From positions 718,001-782,000 of the forward strand of contig BLAL01000229.1 of NCBI GenBank assembly GCA_015698045.1: a stretch of DNA of 64,000 nt, read 5' to 3'. Source of the stretch: Rhizophagus clarus. Taxonomy: Eukaryota; Glomeromycota; Glomeromycetes; Glomerales; Glomeraceae. Positions 43,436-57,125 of this stretch are shown piece by piece; positions within the stretch are counted from its first letter, which is position 1; every line of letters begins with the position of its first letter. The notes beneath the pieces are model-generated. The model saw only the letters and a list, made by a program, of their open reading frames with translations, did no database searches and was not told where the DNA came from. The translations under genes were made by a program, and so were the position numbers.

Positions 43436-44842
43436 CTAAGCAGAGAACACGCTGTTCTCCGCTGCAGCTGTCTCCTCGACACATTCTTCTTCTCCAACAC
43501 ACACTTCGCTATCATTTAACACAACAGAAGTCAACCGTTCACGAGCCAACGAAGGCTCGACAAGAATATGGGGAGACATATCCAGAGAAAAGGCCAGATC
43601 TTGTCCAGTGATTGTAGTCCTCTCTTGATACGCCCGACCAATTTTTGTTAAACCACCACGTGCTCCCAAGGCTGAACCACCAGATCTTGTCTTCTGTATA
43701 CAATTGCCCAGTATATTCTTTAAATGCGACTATCGTGTAAAGTAAAGTCCAAATATATAAGCATCATTAGCAAGAGCATAACAACATGTATTTACCAAAC
43801 TAACCTCCAGTGCATAATTCATCAACTGGACGCAATCTTCGGAAACACTTTGTAGTTCATTTGCATGTGCAATTTCAGTTAATCTCCCTAAGAGTGCACG
43901 GTGATCCGGCAATGCTTTTTGTTCAACACATGTTAATACATGCGTATCGTCGGCTAAATTTTTTTAAAAAATCAAATAAATATCCAGTTTAAATTATAAT
44001 TGTGATAAATATAAAGAAGGTACTATCTAACCTTGAGGCCGGAAAACTCCATCTTCGGCCTCGTACCGGGGGAGTCGTTCTTGTCTCGGTGGTGGCAAGG
44101 GCGCCGAAGTATATGCTTCTTGTTGCCGATTCTGATTGTATTAATAAAGACAATAAATGTTTATTATCTAAATTAAATTGGTTAACAAGTTTGATTCATA
44201 CTTTTGCAATGTCTTTTATTCGTTCTCTTTCATCTCTAGGAAGTCCCATAATAATTTCCTTTAACCTTTTTCTTTTGGCATCAGGTGCTGAGATACCTGA
44301 AGATTCTTCATCGCCATCTCGTCCACGTTTTTTCGACTGCGTTTCGGGTTGTGGTGGCGGACCCTCCTTGTAAAGACAATTTCTTAATATGCCAAATAAT
44401 AGCATATTATGGAGATCCACTAGACAAAAAATTATATGACATATATTTAATCAATTGTTGTATATAAATCTAATTATCAAATCAAAACTTCATTATACAT
44501 ACGATGCTCTCTATCGAATAGGGGCCTCACAATATTATCAAAGTCAATACGGCGAATCTTGCAGTAGATTAATCGTTTCAAAGCACCCCAATAAGTGGAA
44601 GAATTATTCCCCAAGTATTCAGTTAATTTAGATTTAATCTGATAGGTGTCTATACGACCATTTGAAAGATACGTAACGCGTTTAAAGCGCTCATCGACAT
44701 CAGGAAGCAGAGTTTGGGAATCGCCATTTCGGCGATTGTTAGTAGGAGTAGGTTTTGGGCTGCTAACTAGCTTAGCTTTTCCTTTTTGAGAGTTACTAGG
44801 CCCAGCTTGAGTAGTGCCGCTCATACCTTTTGGGATTTGCAT
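43436..44842 (-). CDS. HFI1: SAGA subunit Ada1 (Hfi1/TADA1)
   Basis: Five exons (44,842-44,503; 44,419-44,202; 44,131-44,032; 43,953-43,805; 43,729-43,436) encode 366 aa. Residues about 50-130 (IDTYQIKSKLTEYLG, YWGALKRLIYCKI, REHLDLHNMLLFGILRNC) match the N-terminal Ada1 domain, followed by a charged region with a likely nuclear signal (KRKR). A histone-fold-like segment (LPDHRALLGRLTEIAHANEL...SVSEDC) lies about 225-275. Ada1 pairs with Taf12 in the SAGA co-activator core. The start is the first ATG of the open frame; a second ATG six codons later is also possible. The acidic C-terminus is poorly conserved. Confidence 0.87.
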
Positions 44843-46098
44843 GTTGACAGGGTTGGTTGCGGACTTGAGCAACAAGCTTACAAACGAAAATTCAGGTTTC
44901 TCTTATAAAACTGTTGCAACATAATCAGAGAAGATTAAAGGATTCTCTGAGTAAAAGATTAATTACGAGCACATAAAAGAAAAAAAGCCTTGCAGTATAA
45001 GTACAGATGTTCTAAAAATCCTTACTTATAAAAAGAGAGCAAAAGAGTCTAAAGCGAGTAAATAAAGGAACCACTCTTCTTGGATATATTACTGTGGAAT
45101 TGTTACTGTAGGATTGTAAGGGAACTTGTAAAAAAATTGCTTTAGAAAGCGCAAAGAGTGTTGCTTTCAATTGCAAAATTGTTTTTCACGATGGTAAAAG
45201 AAAACAATTGTCACATGCAGATCATTCTCGTATTAATGATAGATCTTCAATGTTGCTTTTATGAGAGGGAACAATGGTTATTTTCTATTTTAATTATAAA
45301 AAAATAAAAAAATAATGTTTTATAATAATAACTATTTTATAATATTAAAATAAAAATACTAATAATTAATATAATAAATTTTTAAATAGTTAACTTTATA
45401 TTTACAATATGAACTATTATTAACAGTACATTTAGTTAATTTTAACAGAAAATTCCTATAATGTAAATTTATATAATTATAAGTTTACACCTTTTCTGCT
45501 TATGTAAGTTTATATAAGTTTATATAAGTTTGCAAAGGAGGTAGTTATATCATAAAAAAAATTTCTGATGCATTATTATTTTTCTTTTTATTAATGTACT
45601 TTTTTTAATATAAATTCTTAACAAAAAAGTTTGTTTAAATTTTGCTAATATTAAATAATTTAAGTTACCCTTCCTTTTATAGAAATAATTTTACATGAAT
45701 AAATAAAAATTCATAATTTTGTAGAAATATTGATCTGTTCATACAATGCTATTTAATATGTAAACTTATAAGTAGAACAAGTTTCTCTTAAATCAAAAAG
45801 ATAGCTTTTGAGAAAAAATGCATTTATAAGCAAAACGTTTTTTTTTTTCTTTAAAAAAAAAAAAAAATGTGTTGTTAACAAGCGATTTTTAACTCTGGCC
45901 GAAATTATAATTTTGGCCAGAATTAAACGGCGAAAATCGCCTGCGAACTGTAGTGATAAGCCGCTTTATTATTACCTTTTTTATGATGTGATATTAATAT
46001 AATAGCTTTACGATAACTGAGTTCACGTGACGCAGAGCAAATTGTTTTTTTTATTTAAAAAGCGCTATTCAAGTTATTTTTACAACGGTTATTTTAAA
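44843..46098. promoter_or_regulatory. Divergent 1.26-kb promoter region (Ada1 and first Rho GEF)
   Basis: 5' regions of both genes. It contains an inverted sequence TCTGGCCGAAATTATAATTT / TGGCCAGAATT at about 45,894-45,926 related to the 21-bp repeat at 21,103. I can support no ORF. Confidence 0.5.
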
Positions 46099-49000
46099 AT
46101 GTCAGCTACTCATGATGCTCCACCGCCAATACCTCCCAAACCAGATAGTCAAGGAAAGCCTCAAAACGAAAACGATATAAATCAATTATTGAGTTTAATC
46201 GATGAAGAACTGACAATTTCTCAGGAAGCTTATAACACTACCCACACAAATAATATTAGCTGGAATCAACCAACAACTACTACTCCTTTAAATGTAACGC
46301 CTTCGCCTTCGACTGAACCGATAAATGCAAACTATCTTTCAAATAGGCTAACTACAGAAACTCTTTCTTCAAACGTAACAAGTCTCGGTCGACGCTCTTC
46401 TGGAACTTCCGCATCTTCAAATCGTTCACAACAATCTTATAATGTCCCCAGTTCTGTGAATACGTATCAACATTCTTACAACACGCATCAATATTATAAC
46501 CCTGTGCAACAACAACCTTATAATAATGGCTCAATGCCTCAAGCCTATGGTAATGCGCAATATTATCCGCAGGCAAATGTACCATATAACTATTATTCTA
46601 GTTTTCCTCGTGACCTTACTTCTCAAGGTTGGCCCGCTCATAATACACCTCATTCAAATCCTTCTGTGAGACCGTTACCGAATCCATCAATGTCAAATAC
46701 TACTTATGCTCAGCCATATGCTTCAGCATATAATAATACTCCATATAATTATGTACCGCCTCCTCCAATATCAGGAACAACTTCTATGCCTGGATACTCG
46801 ACACAACTAGTAATGCCTGATTTTCATTTTTATAAAGCATCAGGACCTCCCCCTCCACAACAAAATGAGTTACAAAATCAGACACAAAAAAATGTACAAG
46901 TAAGATACACATATTTATTGATCTTTGTTTCTAATCAGCAATATTCCAGTTAATAAAATTAATTAATTTATTTATTAGCCCTTATCTAACGATTTTTACG
47001 ATGCTTATCCAGAGCAAGACTACAGGTCAGTGTTTAAATTAAATCATAGATACTTTTATAATAAAACAAAATAATCATAACTTTAAAAATTCAATTGACT
47101 TTCAGTCAATATCATACACAATTTCCTTCAGCTTCTGAAAATACTCGAGTATCAATGAAAAATACTAAACGGTCATCTTCATATGGTTCAACTTCTAATA
47201 TTAATTCAACACCATCAACTAAAAAGTCGTATGCGAATGGTATCAACGGTTTGATGAATCCAGCACTCTTATCCAACATAGCATTGGCGTTTCGTGCTAC
47301 TGTAAACTTAGGTACCCATGTAAAAGGTGCTTTGGAATACCCTGATAGTTTTACTGGCGTTGATGCTGTGGTAACTATTTAAGCATAATTAATCGATTAA
47401 TCAATTAATACAGAATTTAATATTATTAACTTTTGTTAATTTTAATATCCACCAGAACACGATTTATTCTCTCTTACCTTGCGATATTCCGCGTCATGTT
47501 GCTTTATCTATGGCTCGTTCATTAGAGGCACAACTTTATTTTCATTCAATTAATTGGGCAACTGTTTCTGTTATTCAAAACAATAAGGAAGAGGTTTACA
47601 CGTTTCTTAAACCTGATCCTGAAGCACCATCAGCATGGGAATGGGATGAAGATTTTCCTACGGGTGTATTTCCTGCTGTATCAAAGTGTTATAGCCCGCG
47701 TTGCAGTATTGATGGTAAAGGATGTTATTCCAGGATTTGTTCGAACTATGTTCCTGGCGTGGTAATGATATAACAACTTATTTAGTTTATATATAGAAAA
47801 TTTCTATATACATTATTCTAAAGTTATATTTTTTTTTTTTTTTTTTTTTTTTGCGACACTTCAGAATGAAATAATACCTGAACAATCTCTTGAACCCAGT
47901 CAACCCGATGAGCAACCCATAAATATTCCCGAGACCCCAGTAAGTTAATTTATGATTATATTTGGTAATTTGTATCTGTTACATATTTCAATGCCACTTA
48001 CAAACTATTATATTTATGAATTTATGAATTTTATTATCTTGCATACGATTACTCTTTTTAAAGGTTCAAACTACATCACAAGAACAACAAACCTGGACGG
48101 GCTCTGTCCCAAAAGAAATATTGAGTACGGTTTCTAAAAATGAGATGAGACGTCAGGAAATTATATTTGAAACTGTATATACAGAAAATGATTATGTAAT
48201 GGATTTAGATCTTTTAGAGACGGTAAATATAAATTAAATTTTACTATATATGATATTATGTGATTTTTAATAAATAATTTATTATTTGAATATCTATAGC
48301 TTTATGTTGATGGACTTCGTTCAGCCTCACCTCCAATAATTCCACCTGCTGAGCTTGATCGTTTTATTCAGGAAGTTTTTTATAACGTTTTTGATATTAG
48401 GAAACACAACAAAGTCATGCTAGAACGTTTGCAGAAACGACAGAAGGAAAGTTATGTAGTAAATAATATTGGAGATATATTTTTAGAATGTGCATTAGAG
48501 TTTGGAAATGATTATGTAAAGTATAACGGTCATTTTCCTCTCGCTGATAATACCATAAAGATTGAGAAAGCAAGAAACCCAGAATTTAAACAGTTTTTAG
48601 AGGTAAATAACCGTACTGGCTCGATTAGCTATTACACATTATATTTCTTTGACATTAATACCGTATTATTATTTAATATAGCAATGTTCACGGAAACCTG
48701 AAGCACGCAAGCTTGATTTCCGTCACTTTGTGCAAAGACCGACACAACGTTTGCAACGATATACATTGTTGCTCGAACAGGTCATCAAATACACAGCAGA
48801 TGATAACCGTGATAAGGAAGTTTTAGAAAATGCTTTGCATACAATTCGAGAATTATGCAGAGAGAGTGATGATAAAGTTCATGAAACCGAGAAACGATTG
48901 AGGATAGTAGAACTGGAACGTAAACTAGTGAAGAAGAACAATGAACCATTTGTATGTATTGCAAATTTGTAATCCTTAAATAATTTCTAAATATTATCTT

Positions 49001-51405
49001 TGTAAAATTTAAAATTTTTTTTTTTACATTTTGTTTTATAGCCCGAGCTTAAACTTAGTGACCCAAACCGTCAATTATTATTTAAGGGAGAACTGCAGAG
49101 AAGATCGGACATAGGTTTTGAATGGTTAGATCTTTACGTTTTCCTTTTTGATCACTATTTAGTTATGACAAAACCAAGGAAAGGTCCTGATGGAGAAGTT
49201 AGATATATTATTTCTAAAAAAGTATGTCTTTATAAATTATTTTGAGCTTTTCTTCATAGATTTAGAATGTTTTATGTATTAAAAAAATTTTTATAAAAAA
49301 AGCCGATACCATTAGATATGCTTATCGTAGATTCGGGCTCAGAAAATATACAACAAAACAAATCTACTTTTTTTCCTAACCTTGGCAGTATCAATTCTGC
49401 ACTTGATAGCCGAAAAAGAACAAATAGTGTGGGCCAAAATTCAATTGCCTCCCCTTTGGTCACAGATCTTGAAGGACCAGAAAATCTTTTAAGTCGACCT
49501 AGCTTACATTCTTTTACAATCATTCACATCGGTCGTAACGGAGGAACATATCAATTGTTTGCTGATTCTGCTAATTCGCGCAAAATGTGGAAGGAAAAAA
49601 TTGCGGAAGCACAAACTAAACTTCAATTAAATGGATCAAGTCAACAAGTATTTGAACTGTTTACCTTGAATGATTTAACATTCGGAACAGCACCAATTGG
49701 AGCTTCAGGAGCAACAGGTGCATCAAAGGGAAAAGTAACTTGTTCCGTCCCATTTGGTAAGTTATTATCATTAAATAAATTTATCCCAAAAAAGTGTGCT
49801 GTTTTTAGTGCATTTCTCTGCATTATATTGCACATCCTCTATTTTACTATTTAAGCCCTAATTCCTTACCTAAAGTTCGTTTACCCAACTCTGATAGTAA
49901 ACAAGGGGGGGGAGGGGGGGCTGCAGTGGAATGCACTAAAGATAATTGCAATTTTCCAATAAAATATTTACTAAAAGACGGGTTATTTTACAGTTACTCC
50001 CGAAAGGCGCAACATGGTTGCTATTGGCACTGAAGATGGCGTATGGATGGGCTTTGGCGGAGAAACTAAGACATTTCGTCCAGTTTTGACTGGCATTGGT
50101 AATGTAATGCAAATGGCAGTCATTGAAGAATTCGGAATTTTTGTTGTATTAGTTGGTGAGTAGAAAATCATAAGATTGATTTCAAGTTTTTTAATTTGGA
50201 TGGAAATTAAAGCTTACTTTTATAGACAAGGCATTATGGGCGTATTCGTTGGAATCGCTAATACCATCATCCACAACTGTCAACACATCTAATCGAACAC
50301 AACATCGTCAAAGATTAAGTGCAAGTAACAACATTCAGTATTTTAATGTCGGCACTATTAGGGATACTACTTTTCTTGTTTTTATGAAAAAGAGAGGATT
50401 AGAAAGTCATTTTAAAATCCTAGAACCAATTGGAACAGGAGGCCAGCGCAAGGGCATGTTTCAGATGCGGAACGATAATTGGTTTAAAGAATATAAGGTA
50501 TTTTCTTATGATTAGCATATTGTACTTAATTTTATTTTATTTTATTTTTCCTCAATAAGTCTGAAAAACTTCAATTCGTTTATATATGCGATTTTTCATT
50601 TAGCAATTTTACGTTCCGTCAGAATCCTATTCAGTTAATTTCTTGAGGTCCAAGTTATGTGTTACTTGTACACGTGGTTTTGAAATAGTTAATTTAGATA
50701 CACTTCAAAACGGAACAATACCGGACCTCTCTCACCCACAATTCCAAAATATTGCACGAAGATGTGATAATTCTAAACCTCTAGGGATGTTTAGGTTAGA
50801 TGAAAATGATACTAATGAATTTTTGTTGTGCTATGACGGTAAGTAAACTTTTGGAAACCGACAATTTATATTGTTTATGAGTAGCTCTATCTAATCTCGT
50901 TTTTTTTTATTTTGTTTTTTTTTTAGAAATATTCTTTTATGTTGATAAACATGGTGAATTATCAAGATCTACAGTAGTGGAATGGGAAGGCAAGCCCGAA
51001 GCAGTAGGTGAGTGTTAGATTTAGGAAACTATTGGTGACTTAATTCGAGTTAATACATACTATTTTATTCTTTAATAGCATTACAATTACCTTATGTTAT
51101 TGGCTTTAATCCATTATTCATTGAAATTCGAGACGTTCAAAGTGTAAGCTAATTTACTTACTGCTCATTGCAATCGCGTATTTTATGTGGGTAATTATTT
51201 TTATTAATGAAATGACAATACATTTTAGGGAAAATTATGTCAAGTAATTTCAGGCAAAAATATGCGATGTTTAAATGACAACTCTTCCGGAAGGAATGCA
51301 ATACACGCAGTGATGCAACATCCCTTTAATGATACACAATATGTTTTTCAACTAGTACTGGCTGATGTAAGAAGAAGCGATAGCATGAGAGGAACGCATC
51401 GATGA
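46099..51405 (+). CDS. Rho1 guanine nucleotide exchange factor (Rom2 type), paralogue 1
   Basis: Sixteen exons with consistent phases encode 1,283 aa: 46,099-46,899; 46,979-47,025; 47,106-47,370; 47,456-47,761; 47,865-47,939; 48,064-48,222; 48,300-48,602; 48,682-48,951; 49,042-49,221; 49,303-49,756; 49,994-50,155; 50,226-50,497; 50,604-50,838; 50,927-51,007; 51,079-51,143; 51,229-51,405. Order: Pro/Gln/Tyr-rich low-complexity N-terminus (1-330; starts MSATHDAPPPIPPKP), DEP domain (about 330-420), DH domain (about 520-740, with RPTQRLQRYTLLLEQV), PH domain (about 745-900), CNH domain (954 to end). This is the Rom1/Rom2 architecture that activates Rho1 for cell-wall glucan synthesis. It lies tail-to-tail with a full paralogue. 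Confidence 0.93.
49905..49920. other. G-run inside intron 10 of the first Rho GEF gene
   Basis: Eight G, one A, seven G, a rare feature in such AT-rich DNA. It could form a quadruplex in the pre-mRNA. Confidence 0.7.
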
Positions 51406-51950
51406 ACTTTAATTTTTTTTATTAATATACTAAATCTATTCAGTCATTTGTCATGTATTTCATATTTATTAGGATATTTACATTAACTTGTATTATAGAA
51501 AAATTTTCACTAACAGATAATTATCGTAAAAGATATTTTATTCATAATATTTATTATTATTCATAATATTTATAATATTTATTATATATACAATAAAAAA
51601 GGATCAATTTATTCATCTAAACTTGTGTATTAAGAATCATATAACAGGGAAAATACTAACTCCATTGTAGTGTTCTAAAAATTAAATGAATTAAAATGTC
51701 ACTTCCCTCGATTAACCTAAAATCTACATGTGGAATTGGGATCTAATCATTATATTATTTCAAATTAATGACATAATGCAGGCCATAAAGTAAGAGAAAC
51801 TAAGTTATTTCACTATATTTACTATAATAAATAATATTAAATTACTGTGATCTTCAATTTTATATATTTTATATAAAATTTGAAATAATAATTTTGTGTA
51901 AAGTTAAATACTTGAAAAACAAAACAATAATCATAAATTTTTATCAAACA

Positions 51951-51995
<45 letters not shown>

Positions 51996-52242
51996 ATATA
52001 AAACACGAAATAATGCACAAAATTTTCTATCTAATGATAAATCAAATTGAAAAATACAATAAGATAAAAGATTACAAATGTATAAAAATTTAAAATGACA
52101 ATGAAAACAAATTTCTAATCTTCATAATCCCACAAAAAAAAAAAAAAATATATATATATATTTTAATTATTTTAATTATGATCTGCCACGCAAAGTGTTG
52201 TTCAGAAACATAGTTGTCTTAGCTTTAATCCATAAATTCGCA
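51406..52242. other. Convergent intergenic region with A42 run
   Basis: 837 bp between the stop codons of the two Rho GEF genes. An uninterrupted run of 42 A lies at 51,952-51,993, and a shorter A-run plus (TA)n lies near 52,134-52,160. No gene. Confidence 0.7.
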
Positions 52243-55200
52243 TCAACTATCATTATCGGGCTTTGTGTTGCCATCCTCATATGCCAAAACACTTGTGGAT
52301 ATACTTGTAGTTTCAGAAATTAAAGAACTCCTCCTTCTTCCATCGACAAGTTTTAACGAAAAAACTTCAGAACTATCTGTTGCCTGATCCGTTGTAACAA
52401 CAAGAATATTGCCACGTGAATCAGAATATAAACAACGCATATTATGTCCTTCAATAATTTGCTCAAGAATTCCAGTCTCAACATGACGCACTTCAATAAA
52501 AGACGGTTCAAATGCAAGTACGTAAGGATAACGGAGAGCTATAATGTAAAGAAATTTTTCCAATTAATATCAACCCATTTAACACTTCAGAAAAAGGTAG
52601 CAAAGCAAAGATTATACAATTTACCAAAAGAAGTAGGAGAACCCTCCCACGTTATTAACCAATTTGAACGTGAACGCCATCCAACCTTATTAACATAGAA
52701 AGCGAATTCTATTAAAAGAAAAAAAATATCAAAGTTAAATTTAAGCAACGAGATCAAAAATTGAAATACCATTTGCGTTTAATTACCATCATAACACAAT
52801 AAAAAGTCTCCTCCTGAAATTCGGTATATGGCAATTGGCTTAACATTTTCTTTCTTCTGAACAAAATCGAGTGAAATATCATCCGGATCGATTAAACTTT
52901 GTGTAATAAGTGTTTCTAAATCAACAATCTCAAACCCTTTTGCACAGCATCCCACACATAGTTTTTTACTAAGGAAATTCACCGACGTCAATTCTGTTGG
53001 TATATAGAATTCCTTAAGGGATTATAATTAAATATAAACATTAGTTTATTATATGATTACAGACTATACCAAATCTCTATGTTACCTTATATGTTTTTAA
53101 TGATTCGCTACTTCTTCCACTCAAAATCTTAAGTGGGCTTTTATTTTTGTTTTTTATGTTTTGCTCAATAGGCTCGAGCGTTTTAATAGTCGAATTAAGG
53201 GCACTATTTTTTACTACGGTCACCAAAGTCTTTCCAAGGCAAGTTCCAGACTTAAAAAAACTAGCATGCGAACTAATTTTGCTTGATCGTTTATTGGCTT
53301 CTTTTGATTTATTGGGATCCAATGATTCAAGTGGATATGAATAAAAACATTTATCTATATGATAATCATTGTTAATATAGATTAATGATTTTATTATTAA
53401 TTCTTTGCAATATCTTATTAGTTACCTGCTAATACTAACAACAACCGAAATTCTTCGAGAACATCTATCTGAGATACTCTTTCTAATTGTATTACACGAA
53501 CAGCAGGTTTTGAACTTGAACCAATTTCCAACACATATATCCCGGAATCTGTTCCGAAAACTATTTTACTGTAATCGTCTAGAAACAGTTGATGGTAACA
53601 TTTAATTATATAATTTAAACAATTAAAACACATTATTTAGAGCTTACCAAAATAGGATCCACAATTAACCTTATTCGGACCAGAAAAATTTAGTTTCTCT
53701 AATGAGATTCCTCTTTCAAAAACTTTAGTCTTATCGTTAATTATTTCTTTCTGTCTTTCAATATGCTCAATCCATTTTCTGCGGCTGATAAATGTGGTAG
53801 CATACAATGTTACAGTAAATGACTTCTTTCCAAGACGACAAAATGTAAGCGCATATTGTTTGTCGCCATTTCCACGCACTACTGTTGGAGTTTTTCCAGG
53901 TAAAATAGACGGTGGACGTTTTTGATTCACACGACTTCCCTCAGATTGACCTTCTGTCGCCGATACGCTTAAAAGCAAAAGAGGTATTGGCTACCAAAAA
54001 AAGCATAAGTTGTTAAGAAAGGTTGTAGACTTATTTGCATCTTAAGTTATGTAAATACCTTCCGATGAATCTTATATTGCTCAATTTTATTTACGGTTTT
54101 AACCTTCACCATGAGTAACGCATGATCAAATAAAAACACTTGCAAGTCAGAAGATTCACCGCCACCACCTCGCTTCTTTAAAACACCTTTGAAAATTAGT
54201 TGACGCCCTTCCTCTGTTAGTCCAAGATCCTAAAATATTATTTACAGCACGTCAAAAAAACAATGATTGAAATATCAACTTAATTCAATGAATAATATTT
54301 ACATGTTCTCCTTTTGGAATTAATTGATCGTTTAGTTGCTGTAAATTAAATCGATTTTCGGATTTTCCAGATTCAACATTAACATTTGTTAGGAATTCCT
54401 TAATAATCTTAATAACTTTTGGCAAATTAATACGATCAGGATGATCTTGAGAGGTTTGTTTGAGAACAGCCTCCAAAAGTAATGGATATCGACCAAGCCG
54501 TGTTGTTGGCTTTGTTAAATATCCATTAAGCTCGAGTTTCCTAGATTCAGGTCGACGTTCAGTTTCCTACAACAAATTGTATATGAAAATTCATTTAAGC
54601 TATAAATCATTATACAGTCTATAGAATAAAATCACAAAACTAACTTCACCTCTACAAATTTTGCGAAAACATGGTTGCTATTTTTTTCTCTTTCAAATTC
54701 ATACTTGCCCCATAGTTGATGAGCACCGTATTTTATGAACGGATCAAACAAAGGAGCATATTCTAAAAATATATCACCAATCTGTTCTACAACCGCAAAT
54801 GAATTCTGACGTTTTTGTAACGCATCAGCTAATTTGGAATTAACGCTATGAACTTCCAACACATTGTAAAAAACTTCATTAACAAAATGTTTTCGTCGGG
54901 ATTCAGGTATAATGTTTTGATTTAGGAGAGGGTTCATCCAACACTAAAGAACGCAACGATTAATTACAGGACAATATACATGCTATACAATAAATATATG
55001 AACTTACATCTCTCAGATATTCCAAATCGCGAACAAAATCTTTTTCTGTATAAATTACTTCGTTTATGGCTTCCTGGCGTCTTTTCTCTGTTTCTGAAAC
55101 ATTAGCAGCAACTTCAGGTGGTACTGTATGAATCCACAATTTCTGATCCTAAATAAATTAGTTAAGTTTAAATCTTTGGGAGAAATTTTTTAAAATTAGT

Positions 55201-57125
55201 TGAGGTTCAAATACCTTTTTATCAGAGATAGATCCACGACTCACAGCTCTTTTCAGTCCTGGATTGGGCTTCATATTTTTTCTGGCGTGCTTTTTAAAAT
55301 AAAAATTAATAATTATTTTAAACAAAAAAAAGTAGATTTCAAGTGAAAAATGCACACTTGTTCTAATCTCCGTGGGCAAGCAATGCTGTAACATAAGTTA
55401 TCACGAGTACATGTAGGTGAGTAGCAATCCGTCAATAAAGTAAATACGCCATTCGGTAAATCATTTTCTTCTATTTCTTCTTCTTCGACATCATCTTCAA
55501 GTTCATAATTCTCAGATGACGACAATATTGAAGGCATTTTTTGAAATTGATATAATTCGTTTGGAGAATCGCGAAGTCTATGATCGTATGTGACATCATG
55601 GAAAAACTTTTGAGAATCCAAGGCTCGACCAAGTAAAAGTGCCAAATTTCTATCCGTTGTTTTGATGATAAACGCAATCTTATCCTTTGAAAAAATCCAA
55701 TTTAAATATCAAGAATTATGTAGATTAAACATGTGTGTAGTAAAGTGTTTGTGACGCTTCAATAAAGATTTATCCTTAATAGAGTAAACATAATATAACA
55801 TAATATCGTACCACAGCCTCCCTTCCGTCAAAACAATCTTTATACTCGAGATTATCCTTCATCCTATTTGACAAAGTAACTCGCGCGCGAAATGCGTCTG
55901 CAACTCGTGAAAGTAAAGCTGGATATACAATTGGTATGTGTTGCTTTCCTATTGCAGAAGAAGGTGAAGACGGAGAACTAGATACTTCTGAAGTAACTGA
56001 TGATGGTGACGCGTCAGAATATGAAAACGACCGAAATCTTTCGGTACGATGATTTGTCAATGGAGGTTTTGGTCTCTCACGTACACTTTCCATGGACCTT
56101 CTTGGAGGGATATTCTCATCAGCATATGATGGAATAATAAGATTCGAGACGGTACCTAATTAAAAGGTCATCGATAATATTTGTAAATTTATCTGGATTG
56201 TGTTACAATTAAACTAAGCTTCATTGCACAGTACAATACCATCAGATTTGAACCAGAAATATCTAACAAAATATAAAATTGTAATACATTTTTTCATACC
56301 ATTAATAGACATTGACCTTGTTGAGGTTGAATTCTGTGCAATATTTGAAGCATAATGAGAAAGTGGTTGTGGAGATCTACGTCCAGACTTGCTGAATGAC
56401 CGTGAAGTTAATGACTGTGAACGTCCTTCGTAAGGATGAACTGTCTGAACGGCAATTTGTGGAGGTGGTCCCGTGTGTGAGGCCTGTGTATAAAGCGGAT
56501 GCTGATATTCAGCTTGATGTTGATATGAATATCCATTAAATTGATAATGTGTGGGTTGCGAAAACTGTAATGGTTGTGAATATGTGTGTTGGGAATATTC
56601 TAAATGCTGTGAATAGTGTGGATATTGCTGCGTTGAGGAAAAGATGTCTGGCTCCTCTTCAGGTGATAATGTTCCCAATGAAGGTGCACTTGCAGTAGCA
56701 GGATTTTGATATACATTTGAACCAGATGTTTGATACTGCTGATATGGGTACTGTGAAGCTGGCTGGGAATAATGCGGAAGATAGGCTGAGTCACTATAGA
56801 CAGTATTATGTTGTTGGTCATGCATATAAGGATAAGCCTCTGAATGTGACTCAAGATCGAAACTATCCCCCCCTGTAGTACTCTGACCAACAACTATATT
56901 ATTTGGCGAATTAGAATTTCTCGACTGATACCCATCTTCCCACAGCCGTGCAGTCGCTTCATTAGAGGATCTCGGCCCTCTTGGCCTTTCTGTAGGAGGC
57001 GTCCTATACGCAGCATAACTATCATAATGCTGTTTAGCACCTTTATACATCCCCTCTTGTGAAGGATTGCCACTATATGGACGAGTACCATTTTTTTTAG
57101 GTTCGTAGGAAACCATATTCTGCAT
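52243..57125 (-). CDS. Rho1 guanine nucleotide exchange factor (Rom2 type), paralogue 2
   Basis: Fourteen exons encode 1,270 aa: 57,125-56,300; 56,155-55,812; 55,684-55,358; 55,289-55,215; 55,148-55,008; 54,943-54,650; 54,566-54,303; 54,229-54,059; 53,990-53,648; 53,578-53,426; 53,354-53,086; 53,012-52,787; 52,708-52,625; 52,538-52,243. The N-terminus is Tyr/Gln/Ser/Pro-rich, then DEP (about 325-420, YPALLSRVADAFRARVTL), DH (about 540-755, KPTTRLGRYPLLLEAV), PH (about 760-900) and CNH (about 929-1,250; GFEIVDLETL, LLCYD). Exon borders in the DH and CNH parts often match those of paralogue 1, pointing to an old duplication by inversion. Low-complexity parts have diverged completely. Predicted function as for paralogue 1; the two may differ in upstream signals. 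Confidence 0.93.

Noticed and set aside
44843..44902. Extended N-terminus of Ada1 beginning at TTG (44,875) or earlier
   Set aside because: No ATG lies upstream of 44,842 before the in-frame stop at 44,903-44,905; the first ATG gives a normal family start.
45808..46002. 64-aa ORF in the divergent promoter
   Set aside because: Contains T-run and A-run derived codons only; no coding signature.
46027..46098. Upstream extension of the first Rho GEF
   Set aside because: It would need a non-ATG start (ACG); the ATG at 46,099 starts the Pro-rich segment directly.
53147..53344. Antisense ORF over the second Rho GEF
   Set aside because: Shadow of the CNH exon on the other strand.
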